This document shows, one piece after another, positions 11,937 to 25,575 of a stretch of DNA of 64,000 bases. Positions within the stretch are counted from its first letter, which is position 1, and each line of letters begins with the position of its first letter. This DNA is from Sapria himalayana (Eukaryota > Streptophyta > Magnoliopsida > Malpighiales > Rafflesiaceae). A program made the position numbers and the translations under genes. The DNA lies in NCBI GenBank assembly GCA_029783825.1, contig JAREIK010010233.1, forward strand, positions 1 through 64,000. The letters are read 5' to 3'. Below the pieces are notes generated by a model. The model had not been told where the DNA came from, made no database searches, and saw only the letters and a list, made by a program, of their open reading frames with translations.

Positions 11937-14023
11937 TTATATATCTATTTAGAAATATTTCTATCTATTTATCAGTCAATCTATCTTTATATCTACATAT
12001 CTATCTATCTATTTGTCTGTGTATCTATCTATCTATGAATCTATCTATCAATCTTTCTTTAAATGAATATCAAATTATCTATCAGTATATCAATCTATCT
12101 ATCATCTATTTATTTATATGTTCTATCATTCTATCTAACGATATGTCTATATATATCAATCTATCCTATCTATATGTCATTCTATGTCATTATCTATATA
12201 TCAATATGTCTATCTATATGTCTATCTATTTCTATATACCTACCTATCTATCTCTCTAGCTATCTATCTATCTAAATATTCGTTATCTATCTTAAATATC
12301 TATCTATCTATTTATCTTTTTATATATATGTCAATCTATATATTATTCTATATGTCTATTTATATGTTTATCTATCTATCTTCTATCTATCGTGCCTATC
12401 TATATGTCAAGCTATCTATTAGTCTATCTGTCTATCTTTTATTTATCTATCTATTTATCTATCTATTTATCTATCTATTGATCTTTCTATAAATTTATCT
12501 ATCTATATATCTGTCTATCTATATTTTTATATATTTGTCTATCTATTTATCTATCTATCACTCTATCTATTTATCTATCTAAATGTCAATCTATCTGTCT
12601 ATATATCTATCTATCTATATGTCTCATTATCTATCTATCGATCTATCTATTTATCTGTCTAACTATCTATCTATTTATCTATCTATCTATCTACCTATCT
12701 ATTTAGCTATCTATCTTTCTTTCTTTCTATTTTTCTATCTATCTATTAATCTATCTATCTAATTTTCCATCTATCTATCTATCAATCAATCATCTATCTT
12801 TCTATCTATCAATCTAAATTAAAATTTTATTATCAATATGGGTATCAATATAAATCAATCTATATTTCAATATAAATATCAATGTCTATCAATCTGTCTA
12901 TCAATCTTACTATATGTCGATCTATATAAACTATATGTCTATCTATCAATCTATCTATTTATTTTCTATCCATCTATTTATCTATCTATCTATCACCTTT
13001 TTATCATTTTATAATCTCTCAATCAATCTATCTATCTATAAGTTTATCGATCTATCTATATATGCATCTATCTATATGTGTAACTATCATCTATCTATCA
13101 ATCTATATATATATATATATCTATAAATCTATATCTATCTTTCTAACTATTTGTCTATCTATTTGTTTATCAATCTATCTATAAATATTATTTTAATCAA
13201 TCTACCAATATGTCTATCAATCTTTCTATCTATTTGTTAATCTATGTGATTAATTATCTGTCTATCTATCTATTTATCTATATGCATATTAATATGTCTA
13301 TATGTCTATCAATCTTTCTATCAATCTATCTATTAATCTATTTATCAATCTAACTATCATTCTATATATCAATCTATCTATCAATTTGTCAAACAATTTA
13401 TTTATCTATCTATGTGTAAATTTATCTATCATTTATTTTTATATATGTCTATCTATCTATGTGTCTATCTATCTATGTATCTATTATCTATTGGTTTTTT
13501 GATGTATCTGTCTATATGTCTATCTATCTGTCTATCTATTTATCTTTCTATCTATCTATCTATCTGTCTATTTGTCTCTTTATCTATTTATATATATGTC
13601 TATCTATCTATACATCTGTATGTTTTTATATTTGTCTATCTTTTGTCTATTTGTATGTATCTCTATCTCTGTTTGTCTATCTATTTGTCTCTCTATCTAT
13701 TTGTCTATATGTCTGTCTGTCTATATGTCTATCTATCAATTTATCTATTTTTCAATCATCAATCTATCTATCTATATAAGTATATATCTATCTATCTTTC
13801 TTTCTTTCTATTTGTTTATCTATTTGTCTATCTATCTATATCTCTATATGTCTGTGTATCTGTTTGTCTATCTACCAATCTATCTATTAGTTTATCTATC
13901 TGTCTATCAATCTATCTATTTCTCTATCTATGTGTAAATTTATCTCACTATCTATCTATCAATCCATCTATCTGTTTGTCTATATATTAGTATATATCTA
14001 TCTCTATGTCTATATATAATATG

Positions 14024-14064
<41 letters not shown>

Positions 14065-14876
14065 ATCTATATATCTGTCTATCTATTTGTCTATCTATTT
14101 GTCTATCAATCTGTCTATTTATTTTCTATCTGTGAATTAATTTATCTATCTAACTAACTAACTATCTATCTAGCTATCTATAAATTTATATATGTATCTA
14201 TCTATTTCTCATTTTATATATCTATCTATCTGTCTGTCTGTTTATTTATCTATCTATGTATCTGTCTATCTTCTTATCTATTTATCTATTTATCTATATG
14301 TCTAGCTATCAATCAGTCTATCAATCAGTCTATCTATTTGTCTATTTATATGTTAATCTATTTATCTATATTACTGTCTATCTATTTGTCTATCTATCTC
14401 TCTCTCTTTATGTCAGTTTATCTATTAGTCTGTCTATCCATCTATCTATAAGACTATTTATCTATCTTTTTGTATGTCTATCTATCTCTCTATATCTATG
14501 ACTATCTATCAATCAATATTTCTTTCTATATGTATATCTAACAATTAATCTATCTATCTATTAATCTCTCTATCAATTAATTTATCTATCTATTTATATA
14601 TCTATCTATCATTTCTATATCTTTATCTATCTATCTTTCTTTCTATTTGTCTATCTATCTAACTCTCTATCTATTTATTTATATATCTTTCTAACAAAAT
14701 ATCTATCTATCTTTTTAACTATATATCTATATGTCTATCAATTTGTCTATTGATCTGTCTTTATATATTTGTATCTATCAATCTATATTTGTATCTATCG
14801 ATATATCAATTTTTCTATAAATTTGTCTATATATTTGGCTATCTATCTGTTTAACTATTTGTCTATCTATCTATCT

Positions 14877-15012
14877 AAAAACTATCTATCTATATATCTA
14901 TCAATTTGGCTATCTATTGTTTATTTATCTATCTATCTATTTGTAAAAATTATCTATCTATATATCTATCAATTTGGCTATCTACTGTTTTTTTATCTAT
15001 CTATCTATTTGT
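14877..15012. repeat. 68-bp tandem duplication within the TATC array
   Basis: Copies at 14877-14944 and 14945-15012 share AAAAA(C/T)TATCTATC and ATCAATTTGGCTATCTA(T/C)T. They differ at only a few positions. Confidence 0.9.
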
Positions 15013-18000
15013 CTATTATATCTATATATCAATCTATCTATTTGTCTGTATCTTTATCGTTCACTCTATCTATCTATATTTTTATCTATCTATCTATATT
15101 TCAATCTATCTATTTGACTATCTATCTATCTATCTATCGATCAATCTATTTATCTATCTATCTATCTATCTTTATTTCTTTCTATTTGTCTATCTTTTTA
15201 TCTATCTATCTATCTGTCTGTCTAGCTATCTATCTATCTGTCTGTCTAGCTATCTATTTAACTATCTAGATGACTATCAATCTATCTATCTATCTATTGA
15301 TATATCTATCTTCCATCTCTCAATCTATTTATTTATTTATCTGTCTGTCTATCTATTTGTTTATCTATCTTTCTATCTATATCTATCTATCAATATACCA
15401 ATATATCTATCTATTTATCTATCTGTCTATGTGTCTATCTATGTATTTGTCGATCTATTTGTCTATCTATCTATCAATTTTCAATCTTTATATCTATCTA
15501 TCTAACTATATGTCTATCAATTTGTGTATCTTTCGATCTATTTATATATCAATCAATCTATTTAACAATCTATATGTCTAACTATCTATCTATATATCTA
15601 TCGATATGTCTATCTGTTTGTTTATCTGTGTGTTAATCTATTTGTCATAATATTTGTCTTTCAATTTATTTATATATCTGACTATCAATCTTTTTATATG
15701 TTTGTCTATCAATTTGTCTATCTTTATGTATATCTGTTCATCTATACTATCTATAGATCTATCAATTACAAATCTATCTATCAATCAATCAATCTATCTA
15801 TCTTTCTATCTATCTCTTTATATATCTATCAATCTATCTGTATGTCTGTCTATCTATTTATATATCTATCTATCGTTCTATCTATCTATCTATCTATTTG
15901 TCGATCTATATGTCGATCTATCTATCTATTGATCTGTATATCTATCTATGTATTTTTCGATCTATGTATCTATCTAATAATTTGCCTATATATTTTTCTA
16001 TATTTCTAAAAATCTATCTATCTTTCTATCAATCTAACAATTTATATATATCTCTATCTATCAATCTATTTATTTTTCTATCTATGTGTTTATCTATCTA
16101 TCTTTCTTTGTTTTTATCTCTTTATCTGTATATCTATGTATCTACCTATCTATCTATTATCTTTCTGTCTATCTATTTGTCTATCTATTTGTATATCTAT
16201 CTATCTTTCTATCTGTCTCTATATATATCTATCAATGTGTTTATCTATTTGTCTAACAATCTATATATCTATCTGTGTATCTATCTGTCTATCTCTCTGT
16301 ATATCTATATGTCAATATATCCATCTATCTATTTTACTATCTATCTATCTATATATCAATCTGTTTATCTATATATATATATATATATCTATCTATTTGT
16401 TTATCTATTTGTCTATGTATCTAAAAATATTTTTGTCAATCTATCTGTATATCTATTTATCTATCACTTTTACTATCAATCAATCAATCAATCAATCTGT
16501 CTATCTCTATATTTGTATATATCTGTCTATCAATTTGTCTATCTATCTATCTATCTATTTAACTATCTATATATTTGTATATATATTTATCTATCTATAT
16601 ATTTGTCTATCTATATTTCAATCATTTTGTCTAACTATCTATCGGTCTATTTATTTTTTTATCAATCTATCGATATATCATTCTATCTTTCTACATGTGT
16701 GTCTTTATATTTGACTATCTATTTGTAAATCTATTATTAAATTTATTTATCTATATAATTGTCTATCGACCTGTCTATCTATTTGTCTAACTATCTATCT
16801 ATCTATAAATCTATCTATCTATATGTCTATCTATCAATATACCTATTTATCTAACTATATGTCCATTTGTCTAGGTATATATTTATCTATGTATCTATGT
16901 GTCTATCCATGTATTGGTCTATCTATTTTTCTATATGTCTATCGATCAGTATATATATCTGTCTAACTATCTTTATATCTATATATCAATCTTTCTCTCT
17001 ATATGTCTATCTAATTTATATATATATATTTATTTATCTATCAAATTATCTGTCTGTCTATCTATATATCTATCTATCTGTTAGTATATCTTTCTATCTA
17101 TTTGTATATGTATTTGTGTTTGAATCTATTTGTCTTATAATATATTTATATATCATATTATCTGTCTTTCTTTGTGTCTGTCTAACAATTTGTTTATCTA
17201 TCTATCTATCTGCCTATCTATCTATATATCTATCAATTATCTATATGCTATCTATATGTCAATCTATTTATCATCTAACTTTCTATCTATCTATTTATCA
17301 TCTATCTGTCTATCTCTCAATATATCTATTTATCTTTCTATATATCAATTTGTCTATCTATCTGTTGATCTACCTATCTATCTGATGATCTATTTGTCTA
17401 TTTATCTGGCTATGTATCTATCTATTTATCTATCTAAGTATTTATCTAATAATCTATCTTTTTGTCTATCATTTTGTCTATCTTTCTGTATATTTATCTA
17501 TCTATGTTTCTATCTATCGATTTAATTATCTATCAATTTGTCTATCTTTCTAAGTATTTATATATCTATATGTCAGTCTATCTGTCTATCTATCTATTTA
17601 TATATCTACTTATCTATCTATATGTATACCTATTTGTTATCTATAATTCTCTCTATCCATCTGTCTCTATATATAACTTTCAAAGTGTATCTATTTATGT
17701 AATTATCTATCTATCTATTTGTCTATCTTTCCATCTATGTATATGTCTATATATATGTCAATCTATTTTTCTATTTATTATCTATCAATAAATCTTTCTA
17801 TCTATCTATATATCTATTTGTAAATCTATCTATATATCTATTTATTTGTCTATCTATCTATTTATCTATCAATGTTATATATATATTTCTATTGTTCTAT
17901 CTATCTATATATCGATCTATTAATTTGTCTGTCTGTCTAATATCTATTTCTCTTTCTGTCTATCCATCTATCTAAATATATATCTATCATTTTGTCTATC

Positions 18001-20149
18001 TAATTATGTATCTTTGAATCAATCTATCTTTTGGTCTATATATCTATCTATCTTTCTATCTTTTTATCTATCTATCTATCTTTCGATCTATCTGTCTATC
18101 TATTAGTTTATCTATATGTATATCTATTTCTCTATCTATTTGCCTGCCTAATTGTCTATCTGCCTAAATGATTGACTAACTAACTATCTGTTTGTCTATA
18201 TGTGTGTTTATTTGTTTATATATCTATTTGTCTATCTATCTGGCAATCTATTTGATTATCTATCTTTCTATCTATGTATCTTTCTATTTTACTATCTTTA
18301 TGTCTATCTATCTGTTTATCTATCTAGTAATTTATATATCTATCTTTCTATCAATTTATCAGTCAATCTATTTTTCTATCTACATATCTATTTATCTATC
18401 TATCTATCAGTCTGTTTGTCTATCTATATATCTATCTATCTATCTATCTATGTGTCTGTCTATGAATCTATCTATAAATTTATATCAATCTATCTTTCAA
18501 TGTATCTATCTATCTATCTGTTTGTATATCTATTTGTCTATCTATCTCTTTATGCATATGTATATCTATCTATCTATCTTACTTTCTATCTATTTGTTTA
18601 TCTATATATCTATATATCTATATGACTATTTATATTTATATCATTTTATCTATCCATCTATTTATATATCTATCTACCTATTGGTCGTCTATCTTTATAT
18701 TTATTTGTGTATATATGTGTCTATTTATCTGTCTATCTATCTATCTATATATTTGTCTATCTATATGTCTATCTATATGTCTATCTATCTATCTATATGC
18801 CTTTCCTTGTGTCTATCTATCTATATATCAATATGCCTATCTATCTATCTATTTCTCAATATACATGACTATCTATCTATCTCTCTTTCTGTCTATCAAA
18901 TTATTTATCTATCTATCTTTCTATCTATCTATGTCTATCTATCTCATAGTCTATCTATCTATATATCTATTTATTTATCCATCTACCTTTCTATATATCT
19001 GCCAATCTAAATGTTGATCTATCTATTAGTATATCTGTCTATCTAACTATTTATCTATCTATCTATCTATCTATCTATTTATTGATATTTATATATATTT
19101 TGGTATATATCTATCTATTTATATTTTATTTGTATAATATCTATGTGTCTATATATCTGTCTATCTATCTTTCTATATATATGTCTATCTAACTATCAAT
19201 CAATCAATCTATCTATCTATCTATTTGTCTATCTAAATGTCATTCTATCTATCTATCCATTTATCTATATGTCTATCTATCAATCTTTCTATCATCTATC
19301 AATCTATCTATATATCTATCTATTTTTCTATCTATCTATCTATTTATCAATCTATCTTTTTATCGGTATATCTATCTTTCTATCTACCTATCTATTTTTT
19401 GATTTATCTGTCTATTTGTTTATCTATCTATCTTTTTTTTTAATCTTATTTTATTAATAATAACCCTCTCTTTTGGCGGAGGAATATCGTTAATACAAAC
19501 TATCATCTACCCTTAGCCCTTTTACACCCATTCTTCAAATAAAGATAAATTACATTTAACCAATCTAATAAAATATAATTTTATTTGTGCTATGACAATG
19601 TTAATCTATGTCTCTTATCTTTACCTTTTTGTGCAAGGAGATATTCCTTCTGAATGCTAATGGCTATCCTAATGATGGTAGCTAATCCATTGTCTTGCTT
19701 TCATAATCTTTCGATGAGTATAATAAACTTTATCTTGCTTCTTTCTATGTTTCTGTGCTTCTCTAGTGTCTTATGTCTTTTAAATCTGCATATTTGATTT
19801 TCCCTCCATCATTTTTTAGCTAGTTCAATTCTTGAGTCATCTTGTGCCTTCTTTAATCTCTAGCTGGGGTTTTGAGCATCTCTATAAGCTGTCCTCCCAA
19901 GTGATTATTGTTGATTGCTGTTATTTATATCCTGATTGACCATTCACCTGCAAGTTTTCTATCCTGCACAAGATCAATTGTATCATACACATAATTGAAA
20001 CCTTGTATCCACCCTTTCCTGTTCAAACCAGATTAGCAATTGGCTTGCTACTTCAGGAACCGATCCATTACTGTTCAGAATTGTTTGAGGTGCTCTACCT
20101 TCTTCCATCTTTTTTCTTTTCATTCCTTCACTGTCTTCTTTAACTTTTA

Positions 20150-20305
20150 CAGGCTACACCTATATATTACAGACTTCCAACAAACAACTAGAAACAGACA
20201 TCCAGCAACACCCATTTTAAAGGAACAGACTTCCAGCAACACACACTTAATAACATAGACTTCCAGAAAATATAGCACAGACTTCCAGCAACAGACTCTA
20301 TATAA
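20150..20305. repeat. CAGACTTCCAGCAACA-type repeats in LINE copy 2 3' UTR
   Basis: Plus-strand words of the type CAGACTTCCA(G/A)CAACA recur about every 16-40 bases between 20165 and 20300. This corresponds to the CAGACT clusters of copies 1 (about 4090-4240) and 3 (about 23885-24065). Confidence 0.75.
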
Positions 20306-20619
20306 TACCAACTTCTAACAATATCATTTAAATAGATCTAGCCTTCCATTCAGTATAATCCACCGAGCTAAGGATTGAAGGTCGCCTTATGCAGATTCAT
20401 ATGTACTTGTAGAACATATTACATATCTATACATCCATTACCTTTTCCCAAGCCAATATCCTAATGTTATTTCAAATTAGTTTCGGTTTCTTCTTTCATT
20501 TCTACCTGTAGAAAAAAAATAGAAAAACCATGCATACAAAGGCAACTTACCTTATCTCGATCACCCCTCAGGACCAGGGTGATCCCTTATATGGTCTTAT
20601 TTGCCTATTTGAATGGCAA

Positions 20620-20950
20620 GTTCTAATTAATATTTTTATTCTTTCTAATATAAGAAAAGTCCTTACTATCAAGTTTTAATATTCCAGTAAATTTTTTTGG
20701 TAAACTCTCTTCATTATAATCCTGATCACCTTTCTTTCTACCCTCTTTCGCTAATATATCTGCTAATGCATTCGCTTCTCCTAAAATGTGCTTTATAGAA
20801 AAGTTTAGAAAGTTCGTATCGTGTAGAATATCCTCTATGTCATCTTCATATTTCCACATCTTTGTCTGCTTTTTGATTAAATTTACAACAATTTTCGAAT
20901 CTATTGAATATCTATATTTTTAATTTCTAATTTCTACATAACTTAATTCC
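20620..20950 (-). pseudogene. LINE copy 2 RNase H fragment
   Basis: The minus-strand frame from about 20940 down to 20623 includes KHILGEANALADILAKEG, the conserved C-terminal RNase H segment with the His and Asp positions seen in RVT_3 domains. It ends SKDFSYIRKNKNIN. Only this C-terminal part remains, because truncation removed everything upstream, so it is non-functional. Confidence 0.87.
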
Positions 20951-20958
20951 CTCTCTTA

Positions 20959-21363
20959 ATGTTTATCTATCTATCTATTTGTCTATCTATCTATCTATCT
21001 ATCTACCTGTCCATATATCTATCTATATATATGTCTATCTATATGTTAATATATCTCTCTATCTTTCTATCTATCAATCTATTTTTAAATTTGTCTATAA
21101 ATTTGTCTATCAATATATATAACAATCTATCTATCAATATAATTATCAATATGTCTATCAAATGTTTATAAATCTCACTATCTAACTATCAATCTATCTA
21201 ACCATCTTTTTAATTTGTCTATCAATCTATTTATCAATCTAAATATCAATTTATCTATCAATCTAATTATCAATATGTCTATCTCTATGAATCTTAATAT
21301 CTAACTATCTATCTATCTATATATCTATCTATCAATCTATCTATCAGTCAATTTATCTATCTT

Positions 21364-21396
<33 letters not shown>

Positions 21397-23437
21397 TTTT
21401 CTATCTTTCGATCTTTCTATCTTCTCTCATTATATCTATCTTTCTATCTATCTATTTATCGAGCTATCTATATACGTGTCTATTTATCTCTCTAACTAAC
21501 TAACTATCTATCTACCTAAATATATATGAATCTATATGTCTATCTATCTTTATAATTATTTGTCTATCTATTTAATTATCAATCTATCTATCAATCTATC
21601 TTTTAATCACTCTACCTATCTGTCTATAAATCTTTCAATCAAGTTGTCAATCTTGATGTTAATCTTTTTGTCAACCTATTATTCTATCTATCTATTTATA
21701 TATCTTTCTTTTAATATGTCTATTACTTTTTCTATCAGTCTTTTTATCGATCTATATTTCAATCTATCTATCAATATGTCTATCATTCTATCTATTAATC
21801 TATCTATCAATTTGTCTAACAAACTATCTATCTGTAAATCTATTTATCTACTTATCTATATATTTACTATCTATTTATATGTCTATCTATTTGTCTATCG
21901 ATCTATATGTCTATCTATTTGTCTATCTATCAATCTATTTGTCTATCTGTCTATCTATATGTCTATCTATCTGTCTATCTATCTTTCTATATGTGTGTCT
22001 ATGTGTTTATTAATCTATCAATATATCTGTATGTTTATATGTGTGTCTATGTATTTGTTTATCTATTTGTCTTTCTATATGTTTGTCTATTTGTCGGTCT
22101 CCTTATGTGTTTATTTATCAATCAATCTTTTTATCGGCCAGTCTATCCTCAATCAATCTATCTTTCTTTCTATATGTCTAATTATTTATCTATCTATCTG
22201 TATATCAAATCTATTTGCCTTTCTATTAGACTATCTATTTCTCTATCTATCTCTCTATCAATCCATCTATTTGTCTCTCTATGTGTCTATTTTTCTATCT
22301 TTCTCTCTATCTATTTATTTGTTATATATCTATCTATCTGTCCATCAATCTATTTATTTGTCTATATATCTATCTATCTATTTTCTATCTATTTTTCTAT
22401 CTATATATCAATCTAATCTATAAGTGTATCTATTTTTCAATTTATATGTCGATCTATCTTTCTATCAATCAATCTATTTATCTAACTATCTATAGATCTA
22501 TCTTTGTATCTATCTATCTATCTATTTATCTTTATATCTATCTATCTGTTTATCTATCGATATATCTATTTATCTATATGTCTATCTACCAATCTGCCTA
22601 TCTATCTCCTTATTTATATGTCTAATTATTTATCTATATAACTGTCCATCAATTTGCCTCTCTATCTATATATCTATCTATCAATTTGTCAGTCTATCTA
22701 TCAGTCTCTCTATATATCTATTAGACTATCTATCTATTATCTATATGTATGTATATCTAATTGTCTATCAATATATCTATCTATCTATATGTATATCTAT
22801 CTATATATCTTATCAATCAGTCAATCTTCTCTGTCAATTTATCTATCTATCTATCTATCTATAAATCTAGCTATCTATCTATCTATATGTCTATCTATCT
22901 GTCTATCTATCTATCTATTTATCTATCTATCTTTTTAAGAAACTATTTGTCTATCTTTTTATATATATATCTATATGTCTATCAATTTGTCTATTGATCT
23001 GTCTTTATATATTTATATCTATCTATCTATATATCTATTTGTCAATTTATTTGTCTATTTTATGTCTATCTATTTGGCTACCTATTTTTCTAAATATCTA
23101 TCTTTCTTTCTAATAACTATCTATCTATCTATCTGTCTATTTATCTTTCTATGTATTTGTTTATCTATCTTTATATCTCTCTATCTACATATCTACCTGT
23201 CTATCAATCAATCAATCAATCTATCTGTCTATCTATCTATCTATCTATATGTCTATCTATCAATCTATATTTCAATCTATCTATGATTTTGATTATCTAT
23301 ATATCTGTCTGTCTGTCTGTCTTTTTTATATATCTATCTTTCTTTCTTTCTTTCAGTTTATCTATCATTTTATCTATCTGTCTGTCTATCTATATGTCTA
23401 TTTTTTATATCTATTTATCTACCTATCTATCTATCTA
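20959..23437. repeat. Degenerate TATC/GATA microsatellite array 3
   Basis: Same TATC polarity as arrays 1 and 2, lying between the truncated end of LINE copy 2 and the poly(A) of LINE copy 3. It includes CTTT/TTTC-rich stretches near 21380-21430. A 51-base segment at 22964-23014 is identical to 14720-14770 in array 2. Confidence 0.95.
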
Positions 23438-24516
23438 TTTTTTTAAAGGTTGTTTTTATTATTATTATCACCCTCTCTTTTGGCGGAGGAATACCATTTT
23501 TACAAACTACTTCTACCCTTAACCCTTTTACACCCATCTAACACCTTAAGCCCTATAATAGGATAATTCAAATTAAGCCTGGTCTTGATTATAAATTGAA
23601 CATAGGCCCTAATTTCTATTTAAGATTTTGCCTTGAAGCTTTGGACTTTTGTTTGGGCTTTAACCTAGTCTTAGATTCTCTTCCATGGGCTTCTTAAAAT
23701 TCAGCCTTGTTCCATACTCTTCGGTCGCTTTGGTCGTGCTTCTGCCCATTCAAAATTTTTGCTCGCTTTACTTATGCGATAATCCTTGCCATGTCACAAG
23801 TTTTGGCTTGCTCCGGATCTCTTTCCCCTTTCTTTCCGAGCTTAGACAGGCGAGTATACATACCGTGCTTATAGATTCATTACCATACAGACTCCCGCAA
23901 TGTTAAATTTATTACAGACTCCGTAAAACCAGACTCCTTACCGTATAGACACGAACCGTAAAACCAGACTCACCAGACTCCTTACCGTATAGACACGAAC
24001 CATTTCTATAGGCTACTAATTATAAGCAAGACACTTATTACCCACTCCCGCAAAACTAGACTCCATAAATGCTAGCATACACAAATAGAAGGCATTATCC
24101 ATTTGCTTCTCTTCTTCTTTCCACTTAGAGATATACCCTTAACAAACAAATGCATAGACAAATTAAGATACAACATATATAAACCATAACTGAAATACTT
24201 AGTGATTTACTCCACCATCAGCTTCTCCTCGTTTAACGAGCTCTTATTTCAGCAATACCTAACTGCACAGAGAAGTTAAAATCCAGCATGTATAAACCAT
24301 AAACCATATACCTTGTTACCTTTTGGACTCCCCACAGAACCGAGGATAATTTCCTTCTCTGTCAATTATTAGTTTAAATTAATAACATGGATTATTACTT
24401 TGATATAATTGTTTATCCATTTGCTAACTTCCACCTGAAATGCAAGTCAAAGCAAAGCAACAAACAGCATTTTAAAAACAAACCTCTAATATTCTTCTTA
24501 AGTTTCAACCTTTAAA
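23438..24516 (-). other. LINE copy 3 3' UTR with AGACTCC minisatellite
   Basis: No coding sequence. Plus strand 23885-24065 carries CAGACTCC repeats, including an approximately 45-base unit with CTTACCGTATAGACACGAAC repeated at about 23937 and 23980. The terminal GGCGGAGGAATACC block and poly(A) match copies 1 and 2. Confidence 0.8.
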
Positions 24517-25010
24517 CTAGGATTTTTGAATCCTAGTATACGGGAATTCAGCTTTATCTAGTTCTATTAAACCTTTTACTTTTTCAGGGATCTCATCCCC
24601 TTCAAATTCTTGCATTCCTTTCTTCATTCCTTCTTCAGCTAATTTATCTGCCACCACATTAGCCTCTCTATATATATGCTTAATCTCTCCTTTTAATTCA
24701 CTTAAAATGTTTTTAATATCTTCAATTTCTTTTTCAAATAGCCATAATTGTAACTTGTTTTGCACAAGCTGAACCAGTATTTTCGAGTCAACTTGTACTT
24801 GAATATTTGAGTAATTATTTTCTTTGCAGATTCTTAAGCCATTTTGCAGGGCGATTATCTCTGCATGTAACGCAGATGAAGCAGTACTCAATAATGTAAA
24901 AGCTTTTAATACTTTTCCCTCCTCATTTCTTATAACTCCTCCTCCACCTGCCTCCCCCATTTATTTTTTAAAGCTTCCATCTATATTCAGCATTAGGCTT
25001 CCTGGCAGAG
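24517..25010 (-). pseudogene. LINE copy 3 RNase H (RVT_3) domain with internal stop
   Basis: LNIDGSFKK (about 24965-24995) carries the first catalytic Asp. It is followed at once by a TAA, after which the same frame continues as MGEAGGGGVIRNEEG. HAEIIALQNGL supplies the Glu, VQVDSKILV the second Asp, and HIYREANVVADKLAEEG the C-terminal His/Asp segment. All catalytic positions are present, so the stop is the main lesion. Confidence 0.9.
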
Positions 25011-25301
25011 GTTTGTCCAGCTAACTTTTTTGATGACAGACATTTTTCTTGCTAATGTTGTTAAATTCCATGCTCTTCTTTTATCTTCATCCATACTCAT
25101 TCTTCTCACTTTTATTGGATTACAAGTAGTAATAAAAGCAATTTCTTTTTTAATTTCTTACAATATATCTTTAACTTTCATTTCCACGTTTTCAAACCTG
25201 CTTCTATTTCTAGCTTTCCATGAGCACCAAACCGCTATATGAGGAGTATAGTTTCTAAACCAATTTAATATCTTATTATTTGTTTGCTTTTTTGACCAAA
25301 T

Positions 25302-25520
25302 TTATAGTCTCTCATTCAGAGACTTTTTACTATTTTTAATTTCTGCTTCAGTCACTAATATGTGCCATAATTCAACTGCAATCTTGTTTGTAGAGAACAG
25401 GTGATCCGCACTTTCTATCTCTAGATGATAGCATTCGCATCTAGATGCTAGTTTTATGCCTGTTTTCTGAATATTTTCATCTACTGGGGTTATATTGGAG
25501 ATAATTTTCCACATAAACAC
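25302..25520 (-). pseudogene. LINE copy 3 zf-RVT segment
   Basis: The frame includes FMWKIISNITPVDENIQKTG, then CECYHLEIESADHLF and a terminal AVELWHIL. This is the pattern of the zf-RVT domain that follows RT in plant L1 ORF2: W-K, a C-X-C pair, E-X3-HLF, then W. The function of the domain is not established. It lies between RT and RNase H, as in copy 1. Confidence 0.82.
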
Positions 25521-25575
25521 ATTCAGTTTTTGTGGCAGGTCTTTTATCCAGATTTCCTTAAAATGTACGAATCTA

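Larger units (their letters stand above)
9921..19432. repeat. Degenerate TATC/GATA microsatellite array 2 (9.5 kb)
   Basis: This is an uninterrupted, degenerate TATC-polarity array between the 5' end of LINE copy 1 and the 3' end of LINE copy 2. It contains local higher-order duplications (10261-10745, 11749-11936, 14877-15012) and short (AT)n islands (about 11048-11065, 14028-14062, 16371-16388). Many long stop-free frames occur, in more than one phase and all rich in Tyr-Leu-Ser-Ile. That is expected from a 4-base repeat without TAA, TAG or TGA and gives no evidence for genes. Confidence 0.95.
19433..20958 (-). mobile_element. L1-like LINE copy 2, strongly 5'-truncated
   Basis: Starts on the plus strand with nine T residues (19433-19441; minus-strand poly(A)), then the shared ACCCTCTCTTTTGGCGGAGG block, a 3' UTR of about 1.1 kb and the C-terminal part of RNase H. 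Homology to copy 1 stops at about 20958, just after the word CTTAATG, and TATC array follows at once. 5' truncation is the usual outcome of incomplete target-primed reverse transcription. An abrupt RNase H/TATC junction shows that the copy landed in an existing array. Confidence 0.92.
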
